From NCBI RefSeq assembly GCF_947169445.1, contig NZ_CAMVPU010000107.1, positions 1 through 8,043 on the forward strand: DNA of 8,043 nucleotides. The letters run 5' to 3'. The position numbers and the translations under genes are program-made. Shown in pieces: positions 1 through 7,123 of the stretch. Position 1 is the stretch's first letter. The number at the start of each line of letters is the position of its first letter. Source of the stretch: an uncultured Butyrivibrio sp. GTDB lineage: Bacteria > Bacillota > Clostridia > Lachnospirales > Lachnospiraceae. Below the pieces are notes generated by a model. It ran no database searches and had not been told where the DNA came from. It worked only from the letters and a program-made list of their open reading frames with translations.

Positions 1-3000
1 TTACATGAAAAGGTCAATCTTCTTGATAAGGAGAGAGTTTTTCTTGGAGATAACGCAGCATCAATTACTCTTGGTCCTAATGACGAAGTTGCTTTTTTCT
101 ATCAGATAAGAGAACTTAAGGCGGGGACCTATACTCTTTCTTACAGGGTTCATGCAAGCAGCCAGATGAAGGCCGGTGCTATCATTTATCAGGAATATCA
201 TGAAAATCCAGAAGAAAGCGAGATTCTCGCACGAAAAGACGAGGATGGATTTGTACTTGCATATCAGTCCATTACTCTGGATGAAGATGCCACGATCTAT
301 ATTTACATGTGCGGCAGCGGCGAGGGTACAGCATATTTTGACAATGTCCAGCTTGAAAAAGGTGATAAGCCAACCAGCTATTCTTATACTGAAACTGCAA
401 GTTCATCAGCATCCCAGGGCAATGAAGATGCTGATGAGAGTGTGAGAAATAAGATAAAAGATTACGCCGTAACAGGAAGGATAACTCATAATTATCTTCT
501 GAATCACAGCTTTGAAAGAAAAGGATGCTGGGAGGGAGAAGGTGAAAGAAAGAGTCTTCAGAATCCATTTATCGGAGTTTATGCTCTGGTCTTTGATGCT
601 ACCATGCTTAAGGAGACCCAAAAGTCTGAGAGCCAGACAGTAAGAAATCTTAAGTCTGGGAAATATACCCTGTCGGCTTATGTAAGGGGAACTGATCTAA
701 ACGGCGCAAAAGGCTGGTTATCCGTACAGGAAGATAATGGAGATACGCATGAAAGTGAGACCATAACTGAGACCACCAGCAAAAAGCTTGGTGATGGCTG
801 GGAGAGACTTTCAGTATCTTTTGAGACAGACCATGAGCAGGATATAACTGTGTCTGTAAATGCTGCAGGTACGGCGGAAAAACCGGCCGGAAAGCTGGTG
901 TTTGACTGCCTTCAGTTGGAGGATGGTGATCTTGCCAATGACTACAACATTCTCGAAAATGGTAACTTCGATAATCCCGGCGGTTCCCTTCCGGATATAT
1001 GGAAAAACCTCAAGAACGTGGCGCTCAGCGATGAGATAGCTACTGAGGGCGGTATTGATGGTAAGAACTGTTACCACATAAAGGGAGAACCCGGAAAAAA
1101 CAAATATCTTAATTGTACAGTCAATCTTGGAAACAAGACTGCTTCATATGTCCTTTCAGGGTTTATAAAGACAAACACAACTCCTGTAAGAAATAAAAGA
1201 GAACTTAGTGTAAGAGCTTCGCACGAAAGCGATAACCAGGTCCTTCAGGCTACACTTAAACTTGATGAATTCAGTGAAGGCTGGAAGTATTTCACTCTTA
1301 TACTTCCTGCCCATAAGTGGGGCAAAACAACTGTATCCATAAACTTCTTTGACAACATAGGGGACATCTTTATTGACGGTCTGGAGCTTAAGAAGGTAAA
1401 TATCCAGAGCAAGAAATTTGATAAAGAGGGAAGGGTTCTTGGAACCTGTGTCTCCGAAAAGCAGACTACATATGGCTATGACACCTATGGCCGCATGAAC
1501 AAGATGGTTTCGGCAGGAGGTGTAACCTACAGCTATGCCTACGATTCAACCAACAATAATACCAGTGTCAAGGCAGATGTAGGACCTTCAACCTATATGA
1601 CCTATGATAAATATGGTAATCAGGAGAGTGTCTCAACACATGTTCCCATAACAAGGGATGAAGAGGGTAACGCTACAAATAAGCCTTTAGAGCTTCATAC
1701 ATCTGCGGAATATACAGAGGATGGAAACTTCCTAAAGTCCCAGAAAGATGAAGCAGGAGTCACTACAACATATGAGTATGATACGACAAGGGGAATTCTT
1801 CTTTCCGAAGAACAGGCCGGGTATAATGCTGATGCTGCAATAGAGGATCTGGATACCGGAATTATTGATAAGATCAAAAACACTGTTTCCGGCTGGTTTT
1901 CTGTTGATGATAGAAAGAATGACCGGATCGAAGTTGCATATGAATATGATGATGACAAACTCATAGGTGTCTCAAAGACAGGCGATAATGAAACAAGGAG
2001 CATCGATTACAGCTATACAGATGGTGGTGATATTGAGAGTATAACGCATCACGATTTTGCTTATACTTATGAGTATGACGACTTCGGAAATCTAATTAAG
2101 ACTTCAATTGCCGGACAAGAAGTACTGACAAACGAGTATAATGGTAATAACGGAAGCCTTAAATATACTAAATATGCAGATGAGAGGCAGACCTATAAAG
2201 AGTATGATGATTACGGAAATATAATCGAGGCTGGCGAAATAAAGAATAAAGAGACGCTTCGCTGCGATACTTATAAGTATTATAATGATGGTAAGCTGGC
2301 TCATCATACAGACAATAATGCAGGGATAGAAACTACTTTCGTGTATGGCGATACCGGAAAGGTAACAAAGAGTGCAGTTACCGGTAGTGCTGGGGATATC
2401 GATTGCTATAGCAGGCTGTCTTATATCTATAACACTCTTGGTAAAGTCGAAAATCTCAATATAGAGATAAAAGAAGGTAATAAGAAGAAGCTAGGCAGCT
2501 ACAAGTATACCTATGCAAAAGACGGAAAGAATGCAGTAGATACATTCCCTGATGGAAGTTCTAAAAAGTTTGGCTATGACAGCTTAAGGCGCACAGCATC
2601 ATCAGTATATTCTCCCAAGGCAAAAGCGGATGATTCCAAGAAGCTTTATACGAAGGTCTCTTATGCCGAGGCGGAAGCATCCTCCAAGTCCTATAAAGGA
2701 ACCCAGAACAGGGTACAGGCATATGTGAATTATGTTGGAAATACCTCAGGTACGTTAGATTCCTCTTTTGAATATACCTATGATGACAGAGGAAATATTT
2801 GTGGCATCATCGAAGAATATGATGTTAAGCGTAACCGCACAGTGTACAGAATCGGAGGGCAGTACACAAGGGGATATATCTATGATAGCTTTGGTGAAGT
2901 AGTAAAAGCACAGGAAGCATATAGGGATGGCCATACTAAGAACTATTACTACACCTATGATGATGGCGGGAACATTACTGAAGAAGTAGTATGGGACCCT

Positions 3001-4344
3001 GAAGCCAAAAGGGATATACACAACTATTATGAATATGACCCTGTCTGGAAAGATCAGCTCAAAAAATATAATGGCAAAACGATAGATTATGACAAGTGTG
3101 GCAATCCTACGCAGTATCTTGATTATCATATGGACTGGGATACCACTAATGGAAGCCTCACTTTTGTTAATGCAAATGGTAAAGACTGCAACTACACATA
3201 TCTCAGCGACGGCCAGAGAATTAGCAAGGACGTTGGTGGAGAGAAGACTGCATATATCTATAATGCAGGAATGCTCCTTTATGAAGAAACCAAAGACTAC
3301 AGACTGAACTTCTACTATGATGCTGACGGCCTTGTAACTGAGATAGGCTATCAAACCAAGGATAATGGAAATTATAGTGATGAGACCAGGTATTTCTATT
3401 CAAGAAATGGACAGGGAGACATCATAGCCATATACAGATGCAAGGATTCAACCCTTGTTGGAACCTATGAATATGACCTTTGGGGCAATCCTGTATCACA
3501 GAATGAGAATGAATTTACCAAGAAAGTAAATGGCAAGACTGTAACCATAACAGATGAGCAGGGCATCCTTGGTAAGAATCCCCTTAGATACAGAGGATAT
3601 TACTACGACAAAGAGACGGGATTCTATTATCTTAATGCAAGATACTATGATCCGGTTGTTCACAGGTTTATCAGTTCAGACAATGCTTCCAACTTAGGGG
3701 CTGAGGGTGAAATAACCAGCTATAATTTGTATGCATATTGTATGAATGATCCTGTAAATAGGCATGATGACTTGGGATCAGCTTCTTTACCCAATTGGGC
3801 AAAAGTTACCATTGGGGCAGTAGCGACAGTTGCAGCTATTGGCATTGCTGTGTCAATGGGATTGGCAATAGCTCCAATTTTGACAGGTGTAGCAATTAGC
3901 ACAATAGCAGGAGGAGCCCTTGGATATTTAACAGGAGGAACAGAGGGGTTAGTTGATGGCTTAGCAAATGGCTTTATGGTGGGAGGACTGCAAGCACTTG
4001 GTGGCGTAGCTTATCAAGTTGTGTCAAAAGCGATTATTGCTAAAGTTGCTACCACAGGTACACCAAACCAAATAGGAAAGATTGGGGAGATGTTAGCAGG
4101 AATACCTGAAGGGCCGAAAAAATCATTTGTTTTGGATGGAGTAAAAAGAATTCCAGATTATATGGATGATGAAATATTAGTAGAAGTAAAGAATGTAAAA
4201 TGCCTCTTCAATACAGCTCAATTAAGGGATTTTGCTTATTATGCAAAACTAACGGGCAAGCAATTAGTACTATGGGTTAGGCCTACAACAAAGATTGCTA
4301 AGACTGTCTTAGAGGCTGGTTGGGAAATTCATTATTTGTGGTAA
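1..4344 (+). CDS. RHS/YD-repeat polymorphic toxin with C-terminal Tox-REase-7 nuclease tip (5' partial)
   Basis: The frame is open from base 1 to the TAA at 4342, giving 1447 visible codons; the true start and any signal peptide lie upstream, and the ATG at 166 is internal. Order of parts: jelly-roll carbohydrate-binding-like modules (about nt 1-380, 490-940 and 950-1400), each ending in a 'F-D-x-(L/V)-x-L-E/K' type strand; YD repeats (about nt 1414-3700) with many G-x-x-x-x-x-Y-x-Y-D units, closing with the conserved 'NARYYDPVVHRFIS' end of the RHS core; a hydrophobic Gly/Ala-rich pre-toxin segment (about 3800-4000); and a roughly 93-aa tip (about 4066-4341). The tip has IGKIGEMLAG, RIPDY (Asp codon 4156), EVKN (Glu 4183, Lys 4189) and QLRD (Gln 4219), matching the PD-(D/E)XK pattern of Tox-REase-7. 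In the family the YD shell encapsulates a toxin delivered to neighbouring cells; DNA cleavage here is inferred. The tip is more AT-rich than the core, as expected for an exchanged module. Confidence 0.93.
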   Translation, partial: LHEKVNLLDKERVFLGDNAASITLGPNDEVAFFYQIRELKAGTYTLSYRVHASSQMKAGAIIYQEYHENPEESEILARKDEDGFVLAYQSITLDEDATIYIYMCGSGEGTAYFDNVQLEKGDKPTSYSYTETASSSASQGNEDADESVRNKIKDYAVTGRITHNYLLNHSFERKGCWEGEGERKSLQNPFIGVYALVFDATMLKETQKSESQTVRNLKSGKYTLSAYVRGTDLNGAKGWLSVQEDNGDTHESETITETTSKKLGDGWERLSVSFETDHEQDITVSVNAAGTAEKPAGKLVFDCLQLEDGDLANDYNILENGNFDNPGGSLPDIWKNLKNVALSDEIATEGGIDGKNCYHIKGEPGKNKYLNCTVNLGNKTASYVLSGFIKTNTTPVRNKRELSVRASHESDNQVLQATLKLDEFSEGWKYFTLILPAHKWGKTTVSINFFDNIGDIFIDGLELKKVNIQSKKFDKEGRVLGTCVSEKQTTYGYDTYGRMNKMVSAGGVTYSYAYDSTNNNTSVKADVGPSTYMTYDKYGNQESVSTHVPITRDEEGNATNKPLELHTSAEYTEDGNFLKSQKDEAGVTTTYEYDTTRGILLSEEQAGYNADAAIEDLDTGIIDKIKNTVSGWFSVDDRKNDRIEVAYEYDDDKLIGVSKTGDNETRSIDYSYTDGGDIESITHHDFAYTYEYDDFGNLIKTSIAGQEVLTNEYNGNNGSLKYTKYADERQTYKEYDDYGNIIEAGEIKNKETLRCDTYKYYNDGKLAHHTDNNAGIETTFVYGDTGKVTKSAVTGSAGDIDCYSRLSYIYNTLGKVENLNIEIKEGNKKKLGSYKYTYAKDGKNAVDTFPDGSSKKFGYDSLRRTASSVYSPKAKADDSKKLYTKVSYAEAEASSKSYKGTQNRVQAYVNYVGNTSGTLDSSFEYTYDDRGNICGIIEEYDVKRNRTVYRIGGQYTRGYIYDSFGEVVKAQEAYRDGHTKNYYYTYDDGGNITEEVVWDPEAKRDIHNYYEYDPVWKDQLKKYNGKTIDYDKCGNPTQYLDYHMDWDTTNGSLTFVNANGKDCNYTYLSDGQRISKDVGGEKTAYIYNAGMLLYEETKDYRLNFYYDADGLVTEIGYQTKDNGNYSDETRYFYSRNGQGDIIAIYRCKDSTLVGTYEYDLWGNPVSQNENEFTKKVNGKTVTITDEQGILGKNPLRYRGYYYDKETGFYYLNARYYDPVVHRFISSDNASNLGAEGEITSYNLYAYCMNDPVNRHDDLGSASLPNWAKVTIGAVATVAAIGIAVSMGLAIAPILTGVAISTIAGGALGYLTGGTEGLVDGLANGFMVGGLQALGGVAYQVVSKAIIAKVATTGTPNQIGKIGEMLAGIPEGPKKSFVLDGVKRIPDYMDDEILVEVKNVKCLFNTAQLRDFAYYAKLTGKQLVLWVRPTTKIAKTVLEAGWEIHYLW
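3031..3432 (+). repeat. RHS core duplication block, copy A
   Basis: This 402-bp stretch inside the intact RHS gene matches 5516-5917 without gaps (constant offset 2485). By hand count there are three differences: A/G within the TGGAA(A/G)GAT codons, G/T at GACAA(G/T)TGT, and G/A at ACAG(G/A)GAGAC. It encodes the EYDPVWKDQLKKYNG to NGQGDIIAI part of the YD repeats. Flanking sequence is far less similar on the 5' side, so the block stands out as recently homogenised. Confidence 0.92.
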
Positions 4345-4349
4345 GGAGA
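4343..4349 (+). promoter_or_regulatory. Ribosome binding site deciding the immunity-gene start
   Basis: The sequence AAGGAGA overlaps the toxin's TAA stop and lies 9 nt before the ATG at 4359. Two other starts lose to it: the upstream TTG at 4320 lies inside the toxin gene with no Shine-Dalgarno, and the ATG at 4351 is too close and meets a stop after eight codons. The arrangement suggests translational coupling of toxin and downstream protein. Confidence 0.75.
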
Positions 4350-4358
4350 TATGCGAAT

Positions 4359-5129
4359 ATGGCTATTTATCCTATAGTGCTTGCATATAACATAGAAAAT
4401 GAGAAAAATGGAATTGGACATGTATATGGCGAAAATGATAAAAAAATACTTGCAGCTATGACCCGGGACATAAATAAACATCTGGGAACAGACATCCATT
4501 ATCTTACAGAGATTCATATGTTCAATCTTCAAGGAGCTGGAAGCATAATGCTTAATTATATTCATCAATTCGAGTCTGAATCAGTAAAAGCATATTTAAT
4601 TCCTCAATTAGTAACAGATAAAGTCCCTAATTGTAGCGAAATAATATTAGATCTTTACAAGGGTTTTAAAAGTTCAAATAAATATATATCTGCGCCGGGG
4701 GAATCGGCTCCAGTACATATTGCTATGAGCTATGATTATGCATTTACAAAACTAAAACCAAAGAAGTATAGAAAAGAACTGATGAATTATATGATTGAAC
4801 CACGTGACATTTTTTATCTTCCGCTTACTGCAAGGATGATAGCTTCATGGAAGAAGCCTGAAATGTATGAGCGTATGCTAAAATTATATGAGTCGTATTC
4901 CATTACGGATAATGAACTGGGTTTGGAAGAAGGAGTGGAAGGCTATGCACCGCCTGCAGAATTCATTAGGAGAGAGTTAAAGTTTACAGCTATAGATTGC
5001 TTAAAGTATTATCCGACTGAAGAAGTGGTGGAGATGCTTGTCAAGCTTCTTGATCATAGCGATAAACATTTTAGAAACGCTGCAAATAAATCGCTTAAGT
5101 ACATTGAAAAGCATAAAAAAAGTGGATAA
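4359..5129 (+). CDS. Putative cognate immunity protein, HEAT-like helical (256 aa)
   Basis: The gene starts 14 bases after the stop of the RHS nuclease-tip gene on the same strand, which is the standard position of a polymorphic-toxin immunity gene. The 256-aa product has no signal peptide or membrane segment, so it should act in the cytoplasm, where it would neutralise the nuclease tip of the producer or its siblings. The C-terminal part (about residues 205-250) reads as a HEAT-like helical pair: FTAIDCLKYY, then EEVVEMLVKLLDH, then KHFRNAANKSLKYIEKH. The middle (about 135-190) is also helical, with charged and aromatic residues. I do not recognise a named family in the N-terminal 130 residues (motifs NGIGHVYGENDKKI and LGTDIHYLTEIH). 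The immunity role rests on position plus the frequent use of HEAT/alpha-solenoid folds by immunity proteins. It is AT-rich, like the toxin tip, consistent with the two moving together. Confidence 0.75.
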   Translation: MAIYPIVLAYNIENEKNGIGHVYGENDKKILAAMTRDINKHLGTDIHYLTEIHMFNLQGAGSIMLNYIHQFESESVKAYLIPQLVTDKVPNCSEIILDLYKGFKSSNKYISAPGESAPVHIAMSYDYAFTKLKPKKYRKELMNYMIEPRDIFYLPLTARMIASWKKPEMYERMLKLYESYSITDNELGLEEGVEGYAPPAEFIRRELKFTAIDCLKYYPTEEVVEMLVKLLDHSDKHFRNAANKSLKYIEKHKKSG

Positions 5130-5260
5130 TAATGGGATAATCAAGTTTCTTGAGGGTCTGATTTTGTTTCGAACTGGCAATTCAACGAGTGGGGGCAGTG
5201 ACCCCGCTCGGCCTTAAAGGGCTACCGAGATATAAGAGAAGTTTGTCATCCTTTTAAAAA
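5130..5260. other. Non-coding spacer with GC-rich alternative hairpins
   Basis: No ORF is supported here. The spacer between the immunity gene and the RHS remnant carries a 9-bp hairpin, CGAGTGGGG (5186-5194) with CCCCGCTCG (5202-5210), one G.T pair and a 7-nt loop. A competing stem, CTCGG (5207-5211) with CCGAG (5225-5229), reuses its 3' arm. Neither is followed by a T run, so a classical intrinsic terminator is not supported. A weak inverted repeat (GTCAT 5245-5249 / ATGAC 5265-5269) straddles the point where RHS homology resumes. It may be the scar of a lost or inserted element. Confidence 0.45.
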
Positions 5261-5916
5261 GAATATGACAACAGAGGAAATATCTGCGGTATTAATGAAG
5301 AATACGATGTTAAGCGTAATCGTACCGTGAATACTATTCCGGGGCAGTATACAAGAGGTTATGTTTATGATGCCTTCGGTGAAGTAGTAAAAGCAAAGGA
5401 GTCTTACAAGAGCGGCCAGACAAGGACCTATTTCTACACCTATGACGATGGCGGCAACATCACAGACGAATTCATAAAGGATCCTGATGCTAATGATGTT
5501 ATACACAACAGGTATGAATATGACCCTGTCTGGAAGGATCAGCTCAAAAAATATAATGGCAAAACGATAGATTATGACAATTGTGGCAATCCTACGCAGT
5601 ATCTTGATTATCATATGGACTGGGATACCACTAATGGAAGCCTCACTTTTGTTAATGCAAATGGTAAAGACTGCAACTACACATATCTCAGCGACGGCCA
5701 GAGAATTAGCAAGGACGTTGGTGGAGAGAAGACTGCATATATCTATAATGCAGGAATGCTCCTTTATGAAGAAACCAAAGACTACAGACTGAACTTCTAC
5801 TATGATGCTGACGGCCTTGTAACTGAGATAGGCTATCAAACCAAGGATAATGGAAATTATAGTGATGAGACCAGGTATTTCTATTCAAGAAATGGACAGA
5901 GAGACATCATAGCCAT
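5261..5916 (+). pseudogene. Orphan RHS core remnant, 5' part
   Basis: RHS homology resumes at about 5264 (YDNRGNICG, matching YDDRGNICG of the intact gene at 2779) and runs in one frame to 5916. An in-frame TAA at 5255 precedes it, and no start codon with a Shine-Dalgarno is seen; the GTG at 5327 is an internal Val codon of the repeat. There are no N-terminal modules. Downstream, the frame runs into a 140-bp insertion and stops at TGA 5924-5926. The first 252 bp are about 75% identical to the main gene, the rest almost identical. This fits an orphan RHS-tip cassette, a silent store of alternative C-termini, here broken. Confidence 0.88.
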
Positions 5917-5917
5917 A
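5516..5917 (+). repeat. RHS core duplication block, copy B
   Basis: Partner of the 3031-3432 block, in the same orientation and lying in the orphan RHS remnant downstream of the immunity gene. A direct repeat of this size and identity is a substrate for homologous recombination. A crossover between the copies would delete the nuclease tip and its immunity gene and join the main RHS gene to whatever tip lies downstream. The match ends where the 140-bp insertion begins. Confidence 0.92.
5908..5916. repeat. Left target-site duplication of the 140-bp element
   Basis: CATAGCCAT, immediately left of the inserted element. In the uninterrupted RHS copy this nonamer is found once at the equivalent position (3423-3431). 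Confidence 0.78.
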
Positions 5918-6056
5918 GATTCTTGAATAAAGACTCAAGAATCTATGCAAATAGGCCATTCCAAGGCGACTACGTCGCAGGGCCTATTTGCCTTTTGAAT
6001 CATATTATCACGAAACTCGCAGTAAATGCGCGTTTCTGCAATTTCATTTAAGAATA
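5917..6056. mobile_element. 140-bp MITE-like hairpin element with 9-bp target duplication
   Basis: It interrupts the RHS remnant precisely. CATAGCCAT occurs on both sides (5908-5916 and 6057-6065) but once at the same place in the intact RHS copy, which is the signature of a 9-bp target-site duplication. The ends are imperfect inverted repeats: ATTCTTGAAT at the left, and ATTTAAGAAT at the right (reverse complement ATTCTTAAAT, 9 of 10). Inside are three successive stem-loops. The first has a perfect 13-bp stem (5914-5926 / 5935-5947, 8-nt loop). The second has a 10-bp stem (5948-5957 / 5981-5990) enclosing a smaller one, GCGAC/GTCGC (5966-5970 / 5974-5978). The third is GAAAC-t-CGC with GCG-c-GTTTC (6012-6020 / 6028-6036). 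It has no coding capacity, so mobilisation would need a transposase elsewhere. The parent IS family is unknown. Confidence 0.75.
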
Positions 6057-6065
6057 CATAGCCAT
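6057..6065. repeat. Right target-site duplication of the 140-bp element
   Basis: Second copy of CATAGCCAT, after which RHS homology resumes exactly where it left off (…IAIYICKDS, compare IAIYRCKDS of the intact gene). Confidence 0.78.
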
Positions 6066-6506
6066 TTACATATGCAAGGACTCAATCCTTGTTGGAACCT
6101 ATGAATATGACCTCTGGGGCAATCCAGTATCACAGAATGAGAATGTATTTACCAAGAAAGTAAATGGCAAAACTGTAACCATAACAGATGAGCAGGGCAT
6201 CCTTGGTAAGAATCCGCTTAGATACAGAGGATATTACTACGATAAAGAGACTGGATTCTATTACCTTAATGCAAGATACTATGATCCGGTTGTTCACAGG
6301 TTTATCAGTGCAGAGCCTAACCATAAGCTTTGTAAATATGACAAGAATCTAGGAATAAATGCCTATAATCTATACACTTATTGCGGAAATGATCCTGTAA
6401 ATCTTTTGGATCAGACAGGGGAGTTTGCAATAACAGCGACAGTTATGATTTGCGTTGCAATTGGTGCAGCTACGGGCATGTTAGAATTTATTGGTACCTG
6501 TCACCA
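6057..6506 (+). pseudogene. Orphan RHS core end and truncated alternative tip
   Basis: This continues the orphan RHS copy after the insertion, in frame 1 instead of frame 2. About 250 bp up to the conserved core end (NARYYDPVVHRFIS) are roughly 95% identical to the main gene at 3424-3675 (12 differences by hand count). The two then diverge abruptly, the usual cassette boundary. Here the continuation is 'AYNLYTYCGNDPVNLLDQTG', then a hydrophobic stretch (FAITATVMICVAIGAATGM) like the pre-toxin segment of RHS tips. Recognisable RHS-like sequence ends near 6490, where the etfA fragment is joined in another frame; the frame stops at TAG 6580. No toxin domain survives, so the identity of the lost tip cannot be told. 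Confidence 0.85.
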
Positions 6507-6508
6507 AT
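6490..6508. repeat. Small inverted repeat at the rhs-etfA junction
   Basis: ATTGGT (6490-6495) and ACCAAT (6503-6508) are perfect inverted repeats around a 7-nt loop. They sit exactly where RHS-derived sequence gives way to etfA. They may be a junction scar, or chance given the short length. Confidence 0.4.
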
Positions 6509-7046
6509 GTGGATGGCTACTGTACGTCCCGGCGTTATGCAGAAGATCAACCATGTTAAGGGCGCTAAGGCTGAGGTTGTAGAGTTCAATCCAGGATTTG
6601 AGGAGAACGACTGCTACACCAAGATCCTTGAGATCGTTAAGGCAGTTTCAGAGGTTGAGGACATCCAGGAAGCTAAGATCCTTGTATCCGGCGGACGTGG
6701 TGTTGGATCAGCTGAGAACTTCAAGATTCTTGAAGACCTTGCTAAGGCCCTTCACGGAACAGTTTCCTGCTCACATGCAGTTGTAGATTCAGGCTGGAAG
6801 CCTATGGATCTCCAGGTAGGTCAGACAGGTAAGACTGTTCGTCCTAAGGTATACTTCGCAATCGGAATCAGCGGAGCTATCCAGCACGTTGCCGGTATGG
6901 AAGAGTCAGATCTCATCATCGCTATCAACAAGGATGAGAACGCTCCTATCTTTGACGTAGCTGATTACGGTGTAGTTGGCGACCTTAACAAGATCGTTCC
7001 TGCACTTACCAAGAAGATCGAAGAGGCACTTGCAGCTAAGGGCTGA
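6507..7046 (+). pseudogene. etfA: Electron transfer flavoprotein alpha subunit, 5'-truncated fragment
   Basis: The 179 codons from ATG 6507 encode the C-terminal FAD-binding domain of EtfA: MATVRPGVM at the start, VSGGRGVGSAENF, VVDSGW, QVGQTGKTVRP, GISGAIQHVAGM, AINKDENAPIFDVADYGVVGDL. These are the isoalloxazine/ADP-contact motifs of the family. Full EtfA proteins are typically well over 300 residues, so the N-terminal half is missing. Intact EtfA pairs with EtfB to carry electrons in acyl-CoA dehydrogenase (including bifurcating butyryl-CoA) reactions; no etfB is in the window and this fragment should not form a working flavoprotein. The frame can be read from ATG 6450, but its first 19 codons are out-of-frame RHS sequence. 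No Shine-Dalgarno is evident. Codon use is that of a well-expressed host gene and more GC-rich than the neighbours, so a duplicated or displaced piece of the host's own etfA is likely. Confidence 0.9.
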
Positions 7047-7069
7047 TTTGAGACATACTAGATAATACG

Positions 7070-7101
7070 CGGCTCAGACCATTTTGGTCTGGGCCGTTTT
7101 T
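7070..7101 (+). terminator. Rho-independent terminator after the etfA fragment
   Basis: An 11-bp stem, CGGCTCAGACC (7070-7080) with GGTCTGGGCCG (7086-7096), contains one T.G pair and has a 5-nt loop ATTTT. Five T residues follow immediately (7097-7101). It lies 23 bases past the etfA stop and was probably copied together with the gene end. Confidence 0.92.
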
Positions 7102-7123
7102 GTTGTGTAGCATAAATGATTCT

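Noticed and set aside
166..168. ATG at 166 as start of the RHS gene
   Set aside because: The same frame is open with matching jelly-roll sequence back to base 1, so this Met is internal.
2755..3354. 199-codon minus-strand ORF
   Set aside because: It is the antisense shadow of the RHS YD repeats. A nearly identical minus-strand ORF at 5246-5839 exists only because the RHS block is duplicated. No Shine-Dalgarno or family motif.
4351..4377. ATG at 4351 as immunity-gene start
   Set aside because: It is too close to the Shine-Dalgarno and terminates after eight codons (TAG 4375). The ATG at 4359 is in the long frame.
5246..5839. 197-codon minus-strand ORF
   Set aside because: Antisense shadow of the orphan RHS remnant, with the same explanation as the shadow in the main gene.
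5327..5926. GTG start for an independent 199-aa RHS protein
   Set aside because: The GTG is a conserved internal Val of the YD repeat, homology extends upstream to about 5264, no ribosome binding site precedes it, and the 3' end is created by the insertion.
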